This document shows, one piece after another, positions 27,714-44,963 of a stretch of DNA of 64,000 nt (the first letter of the stretch is position 1; each line of letters starts with the position of its first letter). The stretch comes from Deinococcus taeanensis (lineage in GTDB: Bacteria > Deinococcota > Deinococci > Deinococcales > Deinococcaceae). The DNA lies in contig NZ_CP083455.1 in NCBI RefSeq assembly GCF_020229735.1, positions 461,001-525,000 of the forward strand. The letters are read 5' to 3'. The notes beneath the pieces were generated by a model. It worked only from the letters and a program-made list of their open reading frames with translations, searched no databases and was not told where the DNA came from. The position numbers and the translations under genes are program-made.

Positions 27714-29438
27714 TTACTGGTACCGGGCGGAGAGCGCCCGGGCTTCTTCCTGCCGTGCCAGCTCGGCGCGCTGCACCCCTGCCACAGCGTCCGCCAGCGC
27801 GTCTTTCAACTCTGTGAGCCCTACGTTCTGCAGGGCGCTGACGGGAATCCCGGCGCCGTCGGTGCGTTCCACCTCGCGCTCCAGTGTGTCTGGGGCCGCC
27901 GCGTCGGCCTTGTTCAGGGCAATAACGGTCGGCATGTCCCGGAATCCGAGTTCCTCCAGAATGCGGTTCACGGCGTCCAGTCGGGTGTCCGCGCCGGGGC
28001 TGGCCGCGTCCACGACGTGCAGCAGCACGTCGGCGTCCCCGATTTCCTCCAGCGTGGACCGGAAGGCCCGCGTCAGGTCCTTGGGCAGGTCCCGGATGAA
28101 CCCCACCGTGTCGGTCAGCACCACGGGTCCGATGCCCTCCAGGTACCCCTGGCGGCTGGTGGGACGCAGCGTGGCAAACAGCTTGTTTTCCGCCAGCACG
28201 CGCCGGGGCTCCTCGGCGGCGTGCGTGAAGGTGTTCAGCAGCGTACTCTTCCCGGCGTTGGTGTAGCCCACAATGGAAATCACGGGCACGTCGTTGCGGG
28301 CGCGCTGCTTGCGGCGCTCCTCCCGGCGCGCCGAGACGTTCTCCAGCTGCCGTTCCAGGAACGAGAGGCGGTCGTTGATGCGCCGGCGGTCCAGCTCGAG
28401 TTTCGTTTCCCCGGGCCCGCGCGTACCGATGGCGCCGCCCGCGGCGCTGCCCGCGCTGCCGCCGATGCGTGAGAGCTGCGCCCCGGCGCCCAGCAGGCGC
28501 GGTTTCATGTACCGCAGCTGCGCCAGTTCCACCTGCAGTCTGGATTCCACGCCCTGCGCGTGAAGCGCGAAGATATCCAGGATCAGCTGCGTCCGGTCGA
28601 TGATCTTCAGGCCGGTGGCGGCCTCAATCTCGCGTGCCTGGGCCGGGCCGAGTTCCTGCCCGAAAATCAGCAGGTCCGCGTCCAGGTGGTACGCCCGGCT
28701 GGTAAGTTCCTCGAGTTTCCCCGCGCCGACGAGCGTGCCGGGTTTCAGGTTGCGGCGGTACACGAGCTCCCGGTGCACCACTTCCGCTCCGGCCGTCCGG
28801 GCCAGTTCCGCGAGTTCCTCCAGACGCTCCTCGGCGTCGAACTCACCCTGGTCGATCTGCACGAGAATGGCGCGCTCGTGGTCCTTTTTCGCTTCGCGGC
28901 CCACAGCGGCCCGGGCAATTTCCTCCTCCAGCGCCTGCACCTGCGCGCCCAGGTCAAATTCGTCGATCTGGAAGGCCGGAACGGGCGGCAGGATGCGCCA
29001 GTCCTCCTCCTCCCCGACTGTGCCCGGCGGGGTGAGGTGGGCCGTATGCACCAGGCCCGGCTGACCTTCACCGCGCACCTCGATGGCGGAGACCGCGTCC
29101 AGGCGCCGCAGGAACAGCGTGGACAGGTCACCCTTGCTGAGTGCTCCGCCGCGCGGGTGGGTGTGCAGCAGGTGAAAGCCCGACAGACGATTTTCCCCCA
29201 TGCGCAGGTCAGGAAATTCGGTGGTCTTGGCGTCGGCGACACTCACGCTGATCACGCGGCCTCGCCGGTCGATCAGCACGCCCACCTCGCGGCGGACATC
29301 CGCGGAGAGTTCCGCGAGGTTGCGCGCCAGTTCGGGCGACCCGATCCGCCCGGGCTCGATGCGGCGGCGGTACAGGTTGCTCAGGGCTTTGAGTTGGGCC
29401 GGGCGCAGGCCGGACGTGTTGCCATGCACTTTATCGAT
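27714..29438 (-). CDS. hflX: GTPase HflX, probable ATC start
   Basis: Ribosome-splitting and stress-rescue GTPase. The family domain spans ~190-570: LVGAGKLEELTSRA, GPGETKLE, P-loop GYTNAGKST, DTVGFIRDLP, NKAD. About 190 N-terminal residues form an extra domain with HLLHTHPRGGALSKGDLS, reminiscent of a JAB-type HxH fold, as in some other deep-branching HflX proteins. The first canonical codon is GTG 29429. Initiation three codons earlier at ATC 29438 would give MDKVHGNT, which fits relatives better and lies 9 nt after AGGAAG (29448-29453). Downstream of a possible 52-codon upstream ORF. Confidence 0.92.
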   Translation of the reverse strand: MDKVHGNTSGLRPAQLKALSNLYRRRIEPGRIGSPELARNLAELSADVRREVGVLIDRRGRVISVSVADAKTTEFPDLRMGENRLSGFHLLHTHPRGGALSKGDLSTLFLRRLDAVSAIEVRGEGQPGLVHTAHLTPPGTVGEEEDWRILPPVPAFQIDEFDLGAQVQALEEEIARAAVGREAKKDHERAILVQIDQGEFDAEERLEELAELARTAGAEVVHRELVYRRNLKPGTLVGAGKLEELTSRAYHLDADLLIFGQELGPAQAREIEAATGLKIIDRTQLILDIFALHAQGVESRLQVELAQLRYMKPRLLGAGAQLSRIGGSAGSAAGGAIGTRGPGETKLELDRRRINDRLSFLERQLENVSARREERRKQRARNDVPVISIVGYTNAGKSTLLNTFTHAAEEPRRVLAENKLFATLRPTSRQGYLEGIGPVVLTDTVGFIRDLPKDLTRAFRSTLEEIGDADVLLHVVDAASPGADTRLDAVNRILEELGFRDMPTVIALNKADAAAPDTLEREVERTDGAGIPVSALQNVGLTELKDALADAVAGVQRAELARQEEARALSARYQ

Positions 29439-29444
29439 GGTGAG

Positions 29445-29603
29445 TCACTTCCTTTGGGAAATGCGCCGCCGCAGGGCAGGCCGCCCCGCAGTGGGAGAGT
29501 AAGAGATGGAGTGTGGGGCGAGCCAAAGCTCCGCAGCCCACCCTGACGCGGCCACGCGCCACCCAGACGGCACTCGGGTGGGGGCATTCAGCCGTTCCAG
29601 CAT
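29445..29603 (-). CDS. Candidate upstream peptide of hflX (52 codons)
   Basis: A short open frame beginning at ATG 29603, exactly 7 nt after a -10 box TACACT (29611-29616, complementary strand), the same leaderless arrangement used by many genes here. It ends with TGA at 29445-29447, overlapping the hflX ribosome-binding site AGGAAG. No domain is recognised. It may be a leader peptide whose translation controls hflX, or simply the 5' leader with a fortuitous frame. It fills most of the ~300-bp gap upstream of hflX. Confidence 0.4.
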   Translation of the reverse strand: MLERLNAPTRVPSGWRVAASGWAAELWLAPHSISYSPTAGRPALRRRISQRK

Positions 29604-29731
29604 TACGCCCAGTGTAAGCCCGGGAATCTGCGGGGAACGTGTGCGTTCACTTGATGTTCTTGATCATCGTACCCCTACCCTACGCGACGGCCCAGGCACC
29701 CGCATCCGCCGCCTGGCGTACCATCCGGCAT

Positions 29732-30163
29732 ATGCCCGCTCCGGAACTCCTGCGCGACACCCTGCGTGAGGTGCTGTACGGCCCCCAGGGCCTGCATGGC
29801 CTGTTCAGCGGCCCAGGTGATGGCCTGCTGCGCGCCGCGCACGCCCTGACCCTGGCTGATCTGCGCGCCGCGCCGCACCTGCCCGGCCGGGTGCTGGCCC
29901 TGCGCCACACGCTGACCCTCACGGCCGCGCGCCTTGCCGACCCGCACGCCCTCCTGACCGATCCCACCGAACCCGCCACCTGGGTGCCGGCCGACCTGAA
30001 CGCCTGGCGGGTGGAACTCATGGAACTGGCGCGGGCCGGGCAGGCCCTGTACGACGCGCTGTACCTCCCTCTGCGGGGCGAGGCCCTGCGGGAAGCGCAC
30101 GGAGCGGTGGTGCACGCCGCGCGGGAAGCGGCGCTGCTTCAGCACTGGCGCGGGCTGCCGTAG
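29732..30163 (+). CDS. Hypothetical protein, 143 residues
   Basis: Mostly helical, Leu/Ala/Arg-rich soluble protein (LRAAHALTLADLRAAPHLPG, LALRHTLTLTAARLA). No domain is recognised; a four-helix bundle of the DinB kind is conceivable but unsupported. ATG 29732 follows the -10 box TACCAT with 7 nt between, a leaderless start that favours a real gene. It is divergent from hflX and converges on tRNA-Ser. Confidence 0.68.
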   Translation: MPAPELLRDTLREVLYGPQGLHGLFSGPGDGLLRAAHALTLADLRAAPHLPGRVLALRHTLTLTAARLADPHALLTDPTEPATWVPADLNAWRVELMELARAGQALYDALYLPLRGEALREAHGAVVHAAREAALLQHWRGLP

Positions 30164-30171
30164 CGGGCCGC

Positions 30172-30201
30172 AAAAAACCCCAGGCGCCGTGGCCTGGGGT
30201 T
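30172..30201 (-). terminator. Terminator of tRNA-Ser (also usable from the plus strand)
   Basis: AACCCCAGGC with its complement (30176-30185, 30192-30201) forms a 10-bp stem. On the minus strand it is followed by TTTTTT. Confidence 0.85.
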
Positions 30202-30205
30202 CGTC

Positions 30206-30298
<93 letters not shown>

Positions 30299-30372
30299 CG
30301 GGAAAGAACGGGCGTCCGGGAGCATAGCACGGACCGCGCCGCGCGCACCACCCCTATAGCCTGGCGGAACGC

Positions 30373-30402
30373 TTGCGTTCGTGCCCCGCGCGAGGGTATG
30401 CT
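30373..30402 (+). promoter_or_regulatory. Promoter of the str operon
   Basis: TTGCGT (30373-30378) and TATGCT (30397-30402), 18 bp apart. It leaves a leader of about 205 nt before rpsL that contains no gene, in a 318-bp interval otherwise empty. Confidence 0.65.
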
Positions 30403-30613
30403 GCGAAGGTTGAAAACTGCCCCGGTTCTGGGTTGCACCAGGGGGGTTTTTCGGCAAGCCACCACAACCGCGTGCGCCCTGCGCCACCAGCCGGTCGGTG
30501 CGTGATCACCTTAGGTCCGACCCAGCCAACCCTGCGCCGCCCCGTACGCGTGGGCGGCCCCGCCCCAGAGTGGCGCTCCCTGCGCCGCTTGTTCCCATGA
30601 GGAGTGATTTCCC

Positions 30614-31012
<399 letters not shown>

Positions 31013-31166
31013 GGCGTGCGTCGCAGCCGCGCCGCGCACTGCGGTTGCCGGCTCCGCCGCCCCACCTTCCATCGCCCACCAAGGGGTGATGCCAGTGAAG
31101 CAAGTAATCCGCGCGTAATGCGCGCCTGACCCCCGCACGCGGGGCGAAGACACAAGGGAGTCAACC

Positions 31167-31637
<471 letters not shown>

Positions 31638-31680
31638 GACCGCTTCACGGCCCCTCACCGGGCCTGAACCGAGCGAGATC

Positions 31681-31711
31681 GGACGGCGGGACCGCTCCCG
31701 CCGTCCATTTC
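31681..31711 (+). terminator. Attenuator-like hairpin between rpsG and fusA
   Basis: GGACGGCGGGA with its complement (11-bp stem, CCGC loop) followed by ATTTC. Probably a partial terminator that could lower fusA relative to other products; the T run is short. Confidence 0.5.
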
Positions 31712-31809
31712 ACGTGAGCAGCCCGGCCGCACGACCCAGTCAGCAGCACCACGACTACGTGCCGAACTGACGGTGACGAGACACGTCGCCAGGCAAAATA
31801 GGGAGTCTT

Positions 31810-33903
<2,094 letters not shown>

Positions 33904-33922
33904 GCCCACCAGGCAGAACCAG

Positions 33923-33957
33923 GGAAGGCCACCGCCGGGGCGGTGGCCTTCCTCTTT
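33923..33957 (+). terminator. Terminator of the str operon
   Basis: A GGAAGGCCACCGCC arm pairs with its complement at 33939-33952 and is followed by TCTTTC. Confidence 0.85.
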
Positions 33958-33997
33958 CGGCGGGCTCTTCTCTGGACCGCACGCTACTCTGGCAGCC

Positions 33998-34420
33998 ATG
34001 ACTGTTCCTTCCGCTCCTGCGCCGCGCGGTCCAATCCCCAGACGCCTGGCTTTCCTGACCGTACCGCTGATGATCAATCTGATCTACAGTGCCGTCACCC
34101 TGCTGACCCTGCCGTTTTCCGGCCCGGTTCTGAATGATCTGATGGCGCAGATGCAGACGCAGATGGGCGTCACCGGCATGACGCTCAGCCCGGCGCAGGT
34201 GACAGCCGTCCTGTGGCTGAGTTTTGCTCTGACGGTCGTGCAGATTCTGTGTCTGTACTACACGCGCCGCGCTGTGCTGGACGGGCGAAGCTGGGGACGG
34301 GTGTCGAGCATTGTGCTCGCAGTGTTCAGCCTGCTGTTCTTTCCGCTTGGGACGGTGCTCGGTATCGTGATGCTTATTGGTGCCTTCGACCGGGACGTTG
34401 TGGCCTACACCGCCCGGTGA
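33998..34420 (+). CDS. Small integral membrane protein, 140 residues
   Basis: Three to four hydrophobic helices (FLTVPLMINLIYSAVTLL, AVLWLSFALTVVQILCLYY, SIVLAVFSLLFFPLGTVLG, IVMLIGAF) with a short cytosolic N-terminus. No family is recognised. ATG 33998 is 7 nt after a TACTCT -10 box, hence leaderless and transcribed separately from fusA, whose terminator precedes it. Strong terminator afterwards. Confidence 0.75.
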   Translation: MTVPSAPAPRGPIPRRLAFLTVPLMINLIYSAVTLLTLPFSGPVLNDLMAQMQTQMGVTGMTLSPAQVTAVLWLSFALTVVQILCLYYTRRAVLDGRSWGRVSSIVLAVFSLLFFPLGTVLGIVMLIGAFDRDVVAYTAR

Positions 34421-34434
34421 TCCGCTCCTGAGCG

Positions 34435-34467
34435 GGGGGCCTGTCACGTGTCATGTGACAGGCCCCC
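34435..34467. terminator. Terminator hairpin before the tuf promoter
   Basis: GGGGGCCTGTCAC with its complement (13-bp stem, 7-nt loop). It isolates the tuf-S10-spc operon from upstream transcription. Confidence 0.8.
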
Positions 34468-34491
34468 ACACTTCTGACCTGCCTTAAGGTC

Positions 34492-34520
34492 TTGCCCACA
34501 GACCCGGTTTCCTGTACCAT
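34492..34520 (+). promoter_or_regulatory. Promoter of the tuf-S10-spc operon
   Basis: TTGCCC (34492-34497) and TACCAT (34515-34520) with a 17-bp spacer. A leader of about 220 nt follows before tuf, with several short GC-rich stem candidates (for example around 34590-34640). It is a plausible target for ribosomal-protein feedback, though no known L4 site was recognised. Confidence 0.65.
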
Positions 34521-34746
34521 ACTTCTTCGGTACGCCGTGGGTTCACGGTCTGCTGCGCGGGCCTAACCCACCCGCAGCGCAGGAGCGGCGAGCAGCGGCG
34601 TAGCGTGCCAGCCCGGTGGGACACCACCCTGGCGAGATTCAACCCAATGTGGGCCTCGCACCATCAGAACCTCGCGGTATGCGCGGGGGGAACCCGATCA
34701 AAGGGCTGGTTTTGCGTGTGTCCACCTCTTGGAGGGAGTAGAGAAC

Positions 34747-35964
<1,218 letters not shown>

Positions 35965-35968
35965 TAAC

Positions 35969-37805
<1,837 letters not shown>

Positions 37806-37818
37806 GGAGATTTGACAC

Positions 37819-38652
37819 ATGGCCGTCAAGAAATACCGTCCGTACACCCCCAGCCGTCGCCAGATGACGACTGCGGACTTCAGCGGACTGACCAAAAAGC
37901 GCCCCGAAAAGGCGCTCACCGAGGCACTTCCCAAATCCGGTGGCCGGAACAACCGCGGCCGCATCACCAGCCGCTTCATCGGCGGTGGCCACAAGCGCCT
38001 GTACCGCATCATCGACTTCAAGCGCCGCGACAAGGCCGGCGTGACCGCCAAGGTCGCCGCGATTGAGTACGATCCCAACCGCAGCGCCCGCATCGCCCTG
38101 CTGAACTACGCCGACGGCGAGAAACGCTACATCCTGGCCCCGGAAGGCCTCCAGGTGGGCGCCACCGTCAACGCTGGTCCCGAAGCCGAGCCCAAGCTGG
38201 GCAACGCCCTGCCGCTGCGCTTCGTGCCCGTCGGTGCCGTCGTGCACAGCGTTGAACTGATCCCCGGCAAGGGTGCCCAGATCGCCCGCAGCGCCGGCAC
38301 CAGCATTCAGGTTCAGGGCAAGGAAAGCGACTACGTGATCCTGCGCCTGCCCAGCGGCGAACTGCGCCGCATTCACAGCGAGTGCTACGCCACCATCGGC
38401 ACCGTGGGCAACGCCGAGCACAAGAACATCAACCTCGGTAAGGCCGGCCGTAGCCGCTGGCTCGGGCGCAAGCCCCACCAGCGCGGCAGCGCCATGAACC
38501 CCGTGGATCACCCCCACGGCGGTGGTGAAGGCCGTACCGGCGCCGGCCGCGTGCCCGTCAGCCCCTGGGGCCAGCCTTCCAAGGGCCTGAAGACCCGCAA
38601 GAAGCGCAAGAACAGCGACCGCTTCATCATCACCCGCCGCGGCGGGAAGTAA
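37819..38652 (+). CDS. rplB: 50S ribosomal protein L2
   Basis: A 277-residue L2, essential near the peptidyl-transferase centre. [17 protein letters not shown] start, [21 protein letters not shown], and the conserved [14 protein letters not shown] with its functional His. AAGGAGAT lies upstream of ATG 37819. Confidence 0.98.
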   Translation: MAVKKYRPYTPSRRQMTTADFSGLTKKRPEKALTEALPKSGGRNNRGRITSRFIGGGHKRLYRIIDFKRRDKAGVTAKVAAIEYDPNRSARIALLNYADGEKRYILAPEGLQVGATVNAGPEAEPKLGNALPLRFVPVGAVVHSVELIPGKGAQIARSAGTSIQVQGKESDYVILRLPSGELRRIHSECYATIGTVGNAEHKNINLGKAGRSRWLGRKPHQRGSAMNPVDHPHGGGEGRTGAGRVPVSPWGQPSKGLKTRKKRKNSDRFIITRRGGK

Positions 38653-38664
38653 GGAGGGTAGGAC

Positions 38665-39346
<682 letters not shown>

Positions 39347-39347
<1 letters not shown>

Positions 39348-40093
39348 TGGGCAACAAGATCAACCCGAACGGCTTCCGCCTGGGGATCACCCGTACCTGG
39401 AACAGCCGCTGGTACGCCGGTAAGAAGCAGTACGCCGGCCTGCTCAAGGAAGACGAGAAGATCCGCAAACTCGTCGGTAAGAAACTCGCCGCGGCCGGCA
39501 TCGCCCGCATCGAGATTGAACGCGCCGGCCAGCAGGTCAACGTGATCATCTCCGCCGCGAAGCCTGGCATCGTGATCGGCAAGGGCGGCGAGTCCATCAA
39601 GGAACTCCGTCAGGACATCGAGCGTCTCGTGTCGGCCGGTACCGTCGCCGTGAACGTCGCCGAGATCCCCAACCCCAACATCAGCGCGCCTCTGGTCGCC
39701 CTGCGCATCGCCGAGCAGATCGAACGCCGCTTCGCGTTCCGCCGCGCCATGAAGCAGGCCGCCCAACGCGTGATGGAGTCTGGCGCCCGCGGCGTCAAGA
39801 TCATCCTGTCCGGCCGCCTCGGCGGGGCTGAACAGGCCCGCACCGAAATGGTCCGTGAAGGCCGCGTGCCCCTGCACACCCTGCGCGCCGACATCGACTA
39901 CGGCACCGCCCGCGCCGAAACCACCTACGGCAGCCTGGGCATCAAGGTCATGGTCTTCACCGGTGAAGTGATCGGCGGCCGCACCGAAACCTTCGCGCGC
40001 CCCCAGCGCCGCAACGACGAGCGCCGCCCCGACGCGGGCGACCGCCCCAACCGCCGCCGCCCCGCCGCGCGGCGCCGCCCCGGAGGTGAGTGA
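39347..40093 (+). CDS. rpsC: 30S ribosomal protein S3
   Basis: A 248-residue S3 at the mRNA entry channel. [20 protein letters not shown], the KH motif [14 protein letters not shown] and [18 protein letters not shown] are clear. The last ~35 residues form an Arg/Pro/Asp-rich disordered tail longer than in E. coli. TAATG junction with rplV and TGATG with rplP indicate tight coupling. Confidence 0.97.
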
Positions 40094-40518
40094 TGCTTCT
40101 TCCCAAGCGCACCAAGTTCCGTAAACAGCACCGCGGCCGCATGACCGGTGACGCCAAGGGCGGCGACTACGTCGCGTTCGGCGACTTCGGCCTGATCGCC
40201 CTGGAACCCGCCTGGATCAAAAGCAACCAGATTGAGGCGTGCCGTATCGTCATGAGCCGTCACTTCCGCCGCGGCGGGAAAATCTACATCCGGATCTTCC
40301 CCGACAAGCCTGTGACCAAGAAACCCGCCGAAACCCGAATGGGTAAAGGTAAAGGCGCCGTGGAGTACTGGGTGAGCGTCGTCAAGCCCGGCCGCGTGAT
40401 GTTCGAAGTGTCTGGCGTGACCGAAGAGCAGGCCAAGGAAGCCTTCCGCCTGGCCGGTCACAAGCTGCCTATCCAGACCAAAATGGTGAAGCGCGAGGTC
40501 TACGATGAAGCCCAGTGA
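40093..40518 (+). CDS. rplP: 50S ribosomal protein L16
   Basis: A 141-residue L16. [17 protein letters not shown] start, [39 protein letters not shown] 40093 overlaps the rpsC stop (TGATG); GTG 40090 one codon earlier is possible but unneeded. Confidence 0.97.
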   Translation: MLLPKRTKFRKQHRGRMTGDAKGGDYVAFGDFGLIALEPAWIKSNQIEACRIVMSRHFRRGGKIYIRIFPDKPVTKKPAETRMGKGKGAVEYWVSVVKPGRVMFEVSGVTEEQAKEAFRLAGHKLPIQTKMVKREVYDEAQ

Positions 40519-40705
40519 AATGCGTAACCTGACGGCCGAAGATTTCGCCAAGGAAATCGAGAGCCGCAAGAAAGAACTGATGGAGCTGCGCTTTCAGGCG
40601 GCCGTGGGTAACCTCGCCCAGCCCCACCGCGTCAAACAGCTCCGCCGTGAAGTGGCCCAGCTCAACACCATCAAGGGCGAGCTGAGCAAAGGGGAGCAGG
40701 CATGA
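40505..40705 (+). CDS. rpmC: 50S ribosomal protein L29
   Basis: A 66-residue two-helix protein at the tunnel exit. [30 protein letters not shown] and the [16 protein letters not shown] helix fit the family. It overlaps rplP by 14 bp and rpsQ by 4 bp. Confidence 0.95.
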   Translation: MKPSEMRNLTAEDFAKEIESRKKELMELRFQAAVGNLAQPHRVKQLRREVAQLNTIKGELSKGEQA

Positions 40706-40982
40706 AGAAGACCTTTACTGGCGTTGTGGTCAGTGACAAGGCCGACAAGACCGTCAGCGTGAAGGTCGAGCGCAAGTTCGCTCACCCCCTGTACGGCAAG
40801 GTCGTGACCCGCAGCCACAAGTACGCGGCCCACGACGAGAACAACGAGTACAAGGTGGGCGACCGCGTCGAGATCATCGCCGTGCGTCCCATCAGCAAAA
40901 CCAAGACCTGGCAGGTTACCCGCCTGATCGAGCGTCCCCGCGGCATCGAAACGACCGCCGTGGAAACCGAAGGGGGTAACGC

Positions 40983-40986
<4 letters not shown>
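40702..40986 (+). CDS. rpsQ: 30S ribosomal protein S17
   Basis: A 94-residue OB-fold 16S rRNA binder. [31 protein letters not shown] and [18 protein letters not shown] are diagnostic. Overlaps both neighbours by 4 bp. Confidence 0.96.
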
Positions 40987-41734
<748 letters not shown>

Positions 41735-41743
41735 CCCCCTCCG

Positions 41744-41766
41744 GGCCACCCGCACCCCGGGTGGCC
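41744..41766 (+). terminator. Hairpin between rplX and rplE
   Basis: GGCCACCCG with its complement (9-bp stem, 5-nt loop) but no T run. It may be a pause site, RNA-processing site or weak attenuator. Confidence 0.35.
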
Positions 41767-41814
41767 TGAGCGGCGCTGGCTGAAAAACTGCCAGACCGCT
41801 CGAAGGAACCCACC

Positions 41815-42354
41815 ATGCAGCAGATGAAGCAGAAGTACAACGAGCAGGTCCGCGCCGCGATGATGCAGCAGTTCGGCTACAGCAGCGTCATGGCTGTGCC
41901 CCGCATCGAGAAGATCGTCGTGAACGAAGGTCTCGGCAGCGCCAAGGAAGACAGCAAGGCGATCGACAAGGCGGCCCGTGAATTGGCGCTGATCACCCTG
42001 CAGAAGCCCATCGTGACAAAAGCGAAGAAGAGCATCAGCAACTTCAAGCTGCGTCAGGGCATGCCCGTGGGCATCAAGGTCACGCTGCGCGGCGAGCGCA
42101 TGTACGTGTTCCTGGAGAAGCTGATCAACGTCGGCCTGCCCCGCATCCGCGACTTCAAAGGCGTGAACCCCAACGCCTTCGACGGCCGCGGCAACTACAA
42201 CCTGGGCATCAAGGAGCAGCTGATCTTCCCCGAGATCACCTACGACATGGTCGACAAGGTGCGCGGCATGGACATCACCATCGTCACGACTGCCAAGACG
42301 GACGAAGAAGCCCGCGCGCTCCTGCAAGCCATGGGCCTGCCCTTTCGCAAATAA
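41815..42354 (+). CDS. rplE: 50S ribosomal protein L5
   Basis: A 179-residue L5 binding 5S r[47 protein letters not shown] [17 protein letters not shown] and LIFPEIT are characteristic. AAGGAACC before ATG. 80 bp after rplX, the largest gap within this part of the operon. Confidence 0.97.
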   Translation: MQQMKQKYNEQVRAAMMQQFGYSSVMAVPRIEKIVVNEGLGSAKEDSKAIDKAARELALITLQKPIVTKAKKSISNFKLRQGMPVGIKVTLRGERMYVFLEKLINVGLPRIRDFKGVNPNAFDGRGNYNLGIKEQLIFPEITYDMVDKVRGMDITIVTTAKTDEEARALLQAMGLPFRK

Positions 42355-42367
42355 GGACGGATGAACA

Positions 42368-42553
<186 letters not shown>

Positions 42554-42566
42554 TCTCCAGCCAGGC

Positions 42567-42596
42567 AACACTCCTCCACCCGGGGGAGTGTTCTGC
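42567..42596 (+). terminator. Terminator after rpsN
   Basis: AACACTCC pairs with GGAGTGTT (42567-42574, 42585-42592) across a C-rich loop, followed by CTGC. The U run is poor, so termination may be partial. Confidence 0.55.
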
Positions 42597-42629
42597 TGTG
42601 GTGGTCCGCCCAGGATCTCAAAGGGCGGA

Positions 42630-42658
42630 TTGCTGCGCGTAGAGTAACCTGTTATACT
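42630..42658 (+). promoter_or_regulatory. Strong internal promoter before rpsH
   Basis: TTGCTG (42630-42635) and TATACT (42653-42658) with a 17-bp spacer, the best sigma-A match in the window. It drives rpsH onward with a leader of about 240 nt (to 42907) that holds no gene and may be a regulatory RNA. Confidence 0.8.
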
Positions 42659-42907
42659 CTCTTCTTGCCGTGTCCCGCTGCTCAGCAGGCCGGCGCAGCG
42701 CCCCGCGGATACGACCTGATCACCTTGACCAGTTATCGTCCGGCGGAGGACCCACCACCCAACAGAAGAAGTGTCGCGCCTTGCGACCCACGTTCGACTT
42801 GGGAAGAACCGCGCCCGACCGCCAGCTTTGCCTGGGGCCGGGCCACCTGCCGGGAACAGGTCCCCACTGGGAAACCCGTCCGGATCAACACCAGCCGTGG
42901 AGGCTAC

Positions 42908-43309
42908 ATGTTGAGTGATCCCATCGCCGATATGCTCACGCGCATTCGCAACGCGACGCGCACCCACAAGGAGACCGTGAACATCCCGGCCTCCAAGTTC
43001 AAAGAAGAGCTCGCCAAGGTCCTCGTTCAGGAAGGGTACGTTGCCAGCTACGAGCGCACCCGCCCCGAAGGCGAGAAGTTCGACGTGCTGCGCCTCACCC
43101 TGAAGTACGGCGCCAAACGCGAACAGGTCATCAAGCACATCGAGCGCATCAGCCGCCCCGGCCGCCGCGCGTACGTGAGCGCTGAGAACCTGCCCCGCAT
43201 CCAGCGTGGCCTGGGCCTCGCCGTGGTGTCCACGAGCAAAGGCCTGCTGCCCGACCGTGAAGCCCGCAAGCAGGGCGTGGGCGGCGAAGTTATCTGCGTT
43301 CTCTGGTAA
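42908..43309 (+). CDS. rpsH: 30S ribosomal protein S8
   Basis: A 133-residue S8, binder of 16S helix 21 and, in E. coli, repressor of its operon. MLSDPIADMLTRIRNATRTHKE start and GLAVVSTSKGLLPDREARKQGVGGE end are standard. GGAGG before ATG 42908. Here it heads a separate transcription unit rather than following rpsN directly. Confidence 0.97.
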   Translation: MLSDPIADMLTRIRNATRTHKETVNIPASKFKEELAKVLVQEGYVASYERTRPEGEKFDVLRLTLKYGAKREQVIKHIERISRPGRRAYVSAENLPRIQRGLGLAVVSTSKGLLPDREARKQGVGGEVICVLW

Positions 43310-43389
43310 TCCAGAAAACGCACTGAATCTCACCTGACCTCGGACCCCACCGCGGGAAATCCGAATTTAAGGAAGAAGGAGGACAGACG

Positions 43390-43946
<557 letters not shown>

Positions 43947-43947
<1 letters not shown>

Positions 43948-44285
43948 TGGCGACCCAGACGACCGTGCGCCGCAAGCTCCGCGCCCGCCGCAAGGTGCGG
44001 CAGGCCGCCGGCGAGCGCCTGCGCCTCAGCGTGTACCGCTCCAGCAAGCACATCTACGCCCAGATCATCGACGACAGCAAAGGCGTCACCGTCGCTGCGG
44101 CCAGCAGCGCTGCCGTCAAGTCCGGGAGCAAGACCGACACCGCCGCCGCTGTGGGCAAGGCCCTCGCGGAAGCCGCCGCTGCCCAGGGCGTCAGCAAGGT
44201 GGTCTTTGACCGTGGCCAGTACAAGTACCACGGACGAGTGAAAGCGCTCGCCGACGCGGCGCGGGAGGGTGGCCTTGACTTTTAA
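43947..44285 (+). CDS. rplR: 50S ribosomal protein L18
   Basis: A 112-residue 5S rRNA binder. [35 protein letters not shown] and [26 protein letters not shown] are typical. Starts within the rplF stop (TAATG) and overlaps rpsE. Confidence 0.96.
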
Positions 44286-44799
44286 CCGACGCAACGACCG
44301 TGTGGAGCGCGAAAGCAGCGAATTCGAAGAGAAGATGCTCTTCGTCAACCGCACGAGCAAAACCTACCAGGGCGGCCGCCGCTTCCGCTTCGCGGCCCTC
44401 GTCATCCTCGGCGACCGCAACGGCCGCGTGGGTATGGGCATCGGCAAAGCCAAGGAAGTGCCCGTGGCCATCGAGAAGGCCAAGAGCATCGCCCGCAAGA
44501 ACATGATCACCGTGCCCGTCGAAAACGGCACGATCCCCCACGACATCGTGGGTGTGAACAGCACCAGCCGCGTGCTGCTGAAGCCCGCTGGCCCCGGTAC
44601 GGGCGTGATCGCGGGCACCGTGCCCCGCTCCATCGCGGAACTGGCCGGCATTACCAACATGCTGTCCAAGGAACTCGGCAGCCGCAACAAGGTAAACGTG
44701 GCGTACGCCGTGTTTGACGGCCTTAAGAACCTCCGCACCGCCAAGCAGGTCCGCGCGCTGCGCGGCGAGGCGGCGCAGCCCACCGGGGGTGCCCAGTGA
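44275..44799 (+). CDS. rpsE: 30S ribosomal protein S5
   Basis: A 174-residue S5. [46 protein letters not shown] core and a conserved C-terminus. TTG 44275 is chosen: GGGAGG lies 6 nt upstream and it gives the usual MTFNRRNDR start. GTG 44269 would abut the ribosome-binding site. It overlaps the rplR end by 11 bp. Confidence 0.95.
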   Translation: MTFNRRNDRVERESSEFEEKMLFVNRTSKTYQGGRRFRFAALVILGDRNGRVGMGIGKAKEVPVAIEKAKSIARKNMITVPVENGTIPHDIVGVNSTSRVLLKPAGPGTGVIAGTVPRSIAELAGITNMLSKELGSRNKVNVAYAVFDGLKNLRTAKQVRALRGEAAQPTGGAQ

Positions 44800-44963
44800 A
44801 AATCACCCTGAAGCGCAGCGTCATCGGTCGCCCTGAATCCCAGGTCAAGACCGTAGAAGCGCTCGGCCTGAAAAAGATCGGCCAGACCCGCGAAGTCAGT
44901 GACACCCCCGCCGTCCGCGGCATGGTGAACACCGTCAAGCACCTTCTGGAGGTGCAAGAATGA
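44796..44963 (+). CDS. rpmD: 50S ribosomal protein L30
   Basis: A 55-residue L30: [16 protein letters not shown], then [21 protein letters not shown] and a helical tail. GTG start at 44796 overlaps the rpsE stop; the stop overlaps rplO (ATGA). Its size is normal for L30. Confidence 0.95.
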   Translation: MKITLKRSVIGRPESQVKTVEALGLKKIGQTREVSDTPAVRGMVNTVKHLLEVQE

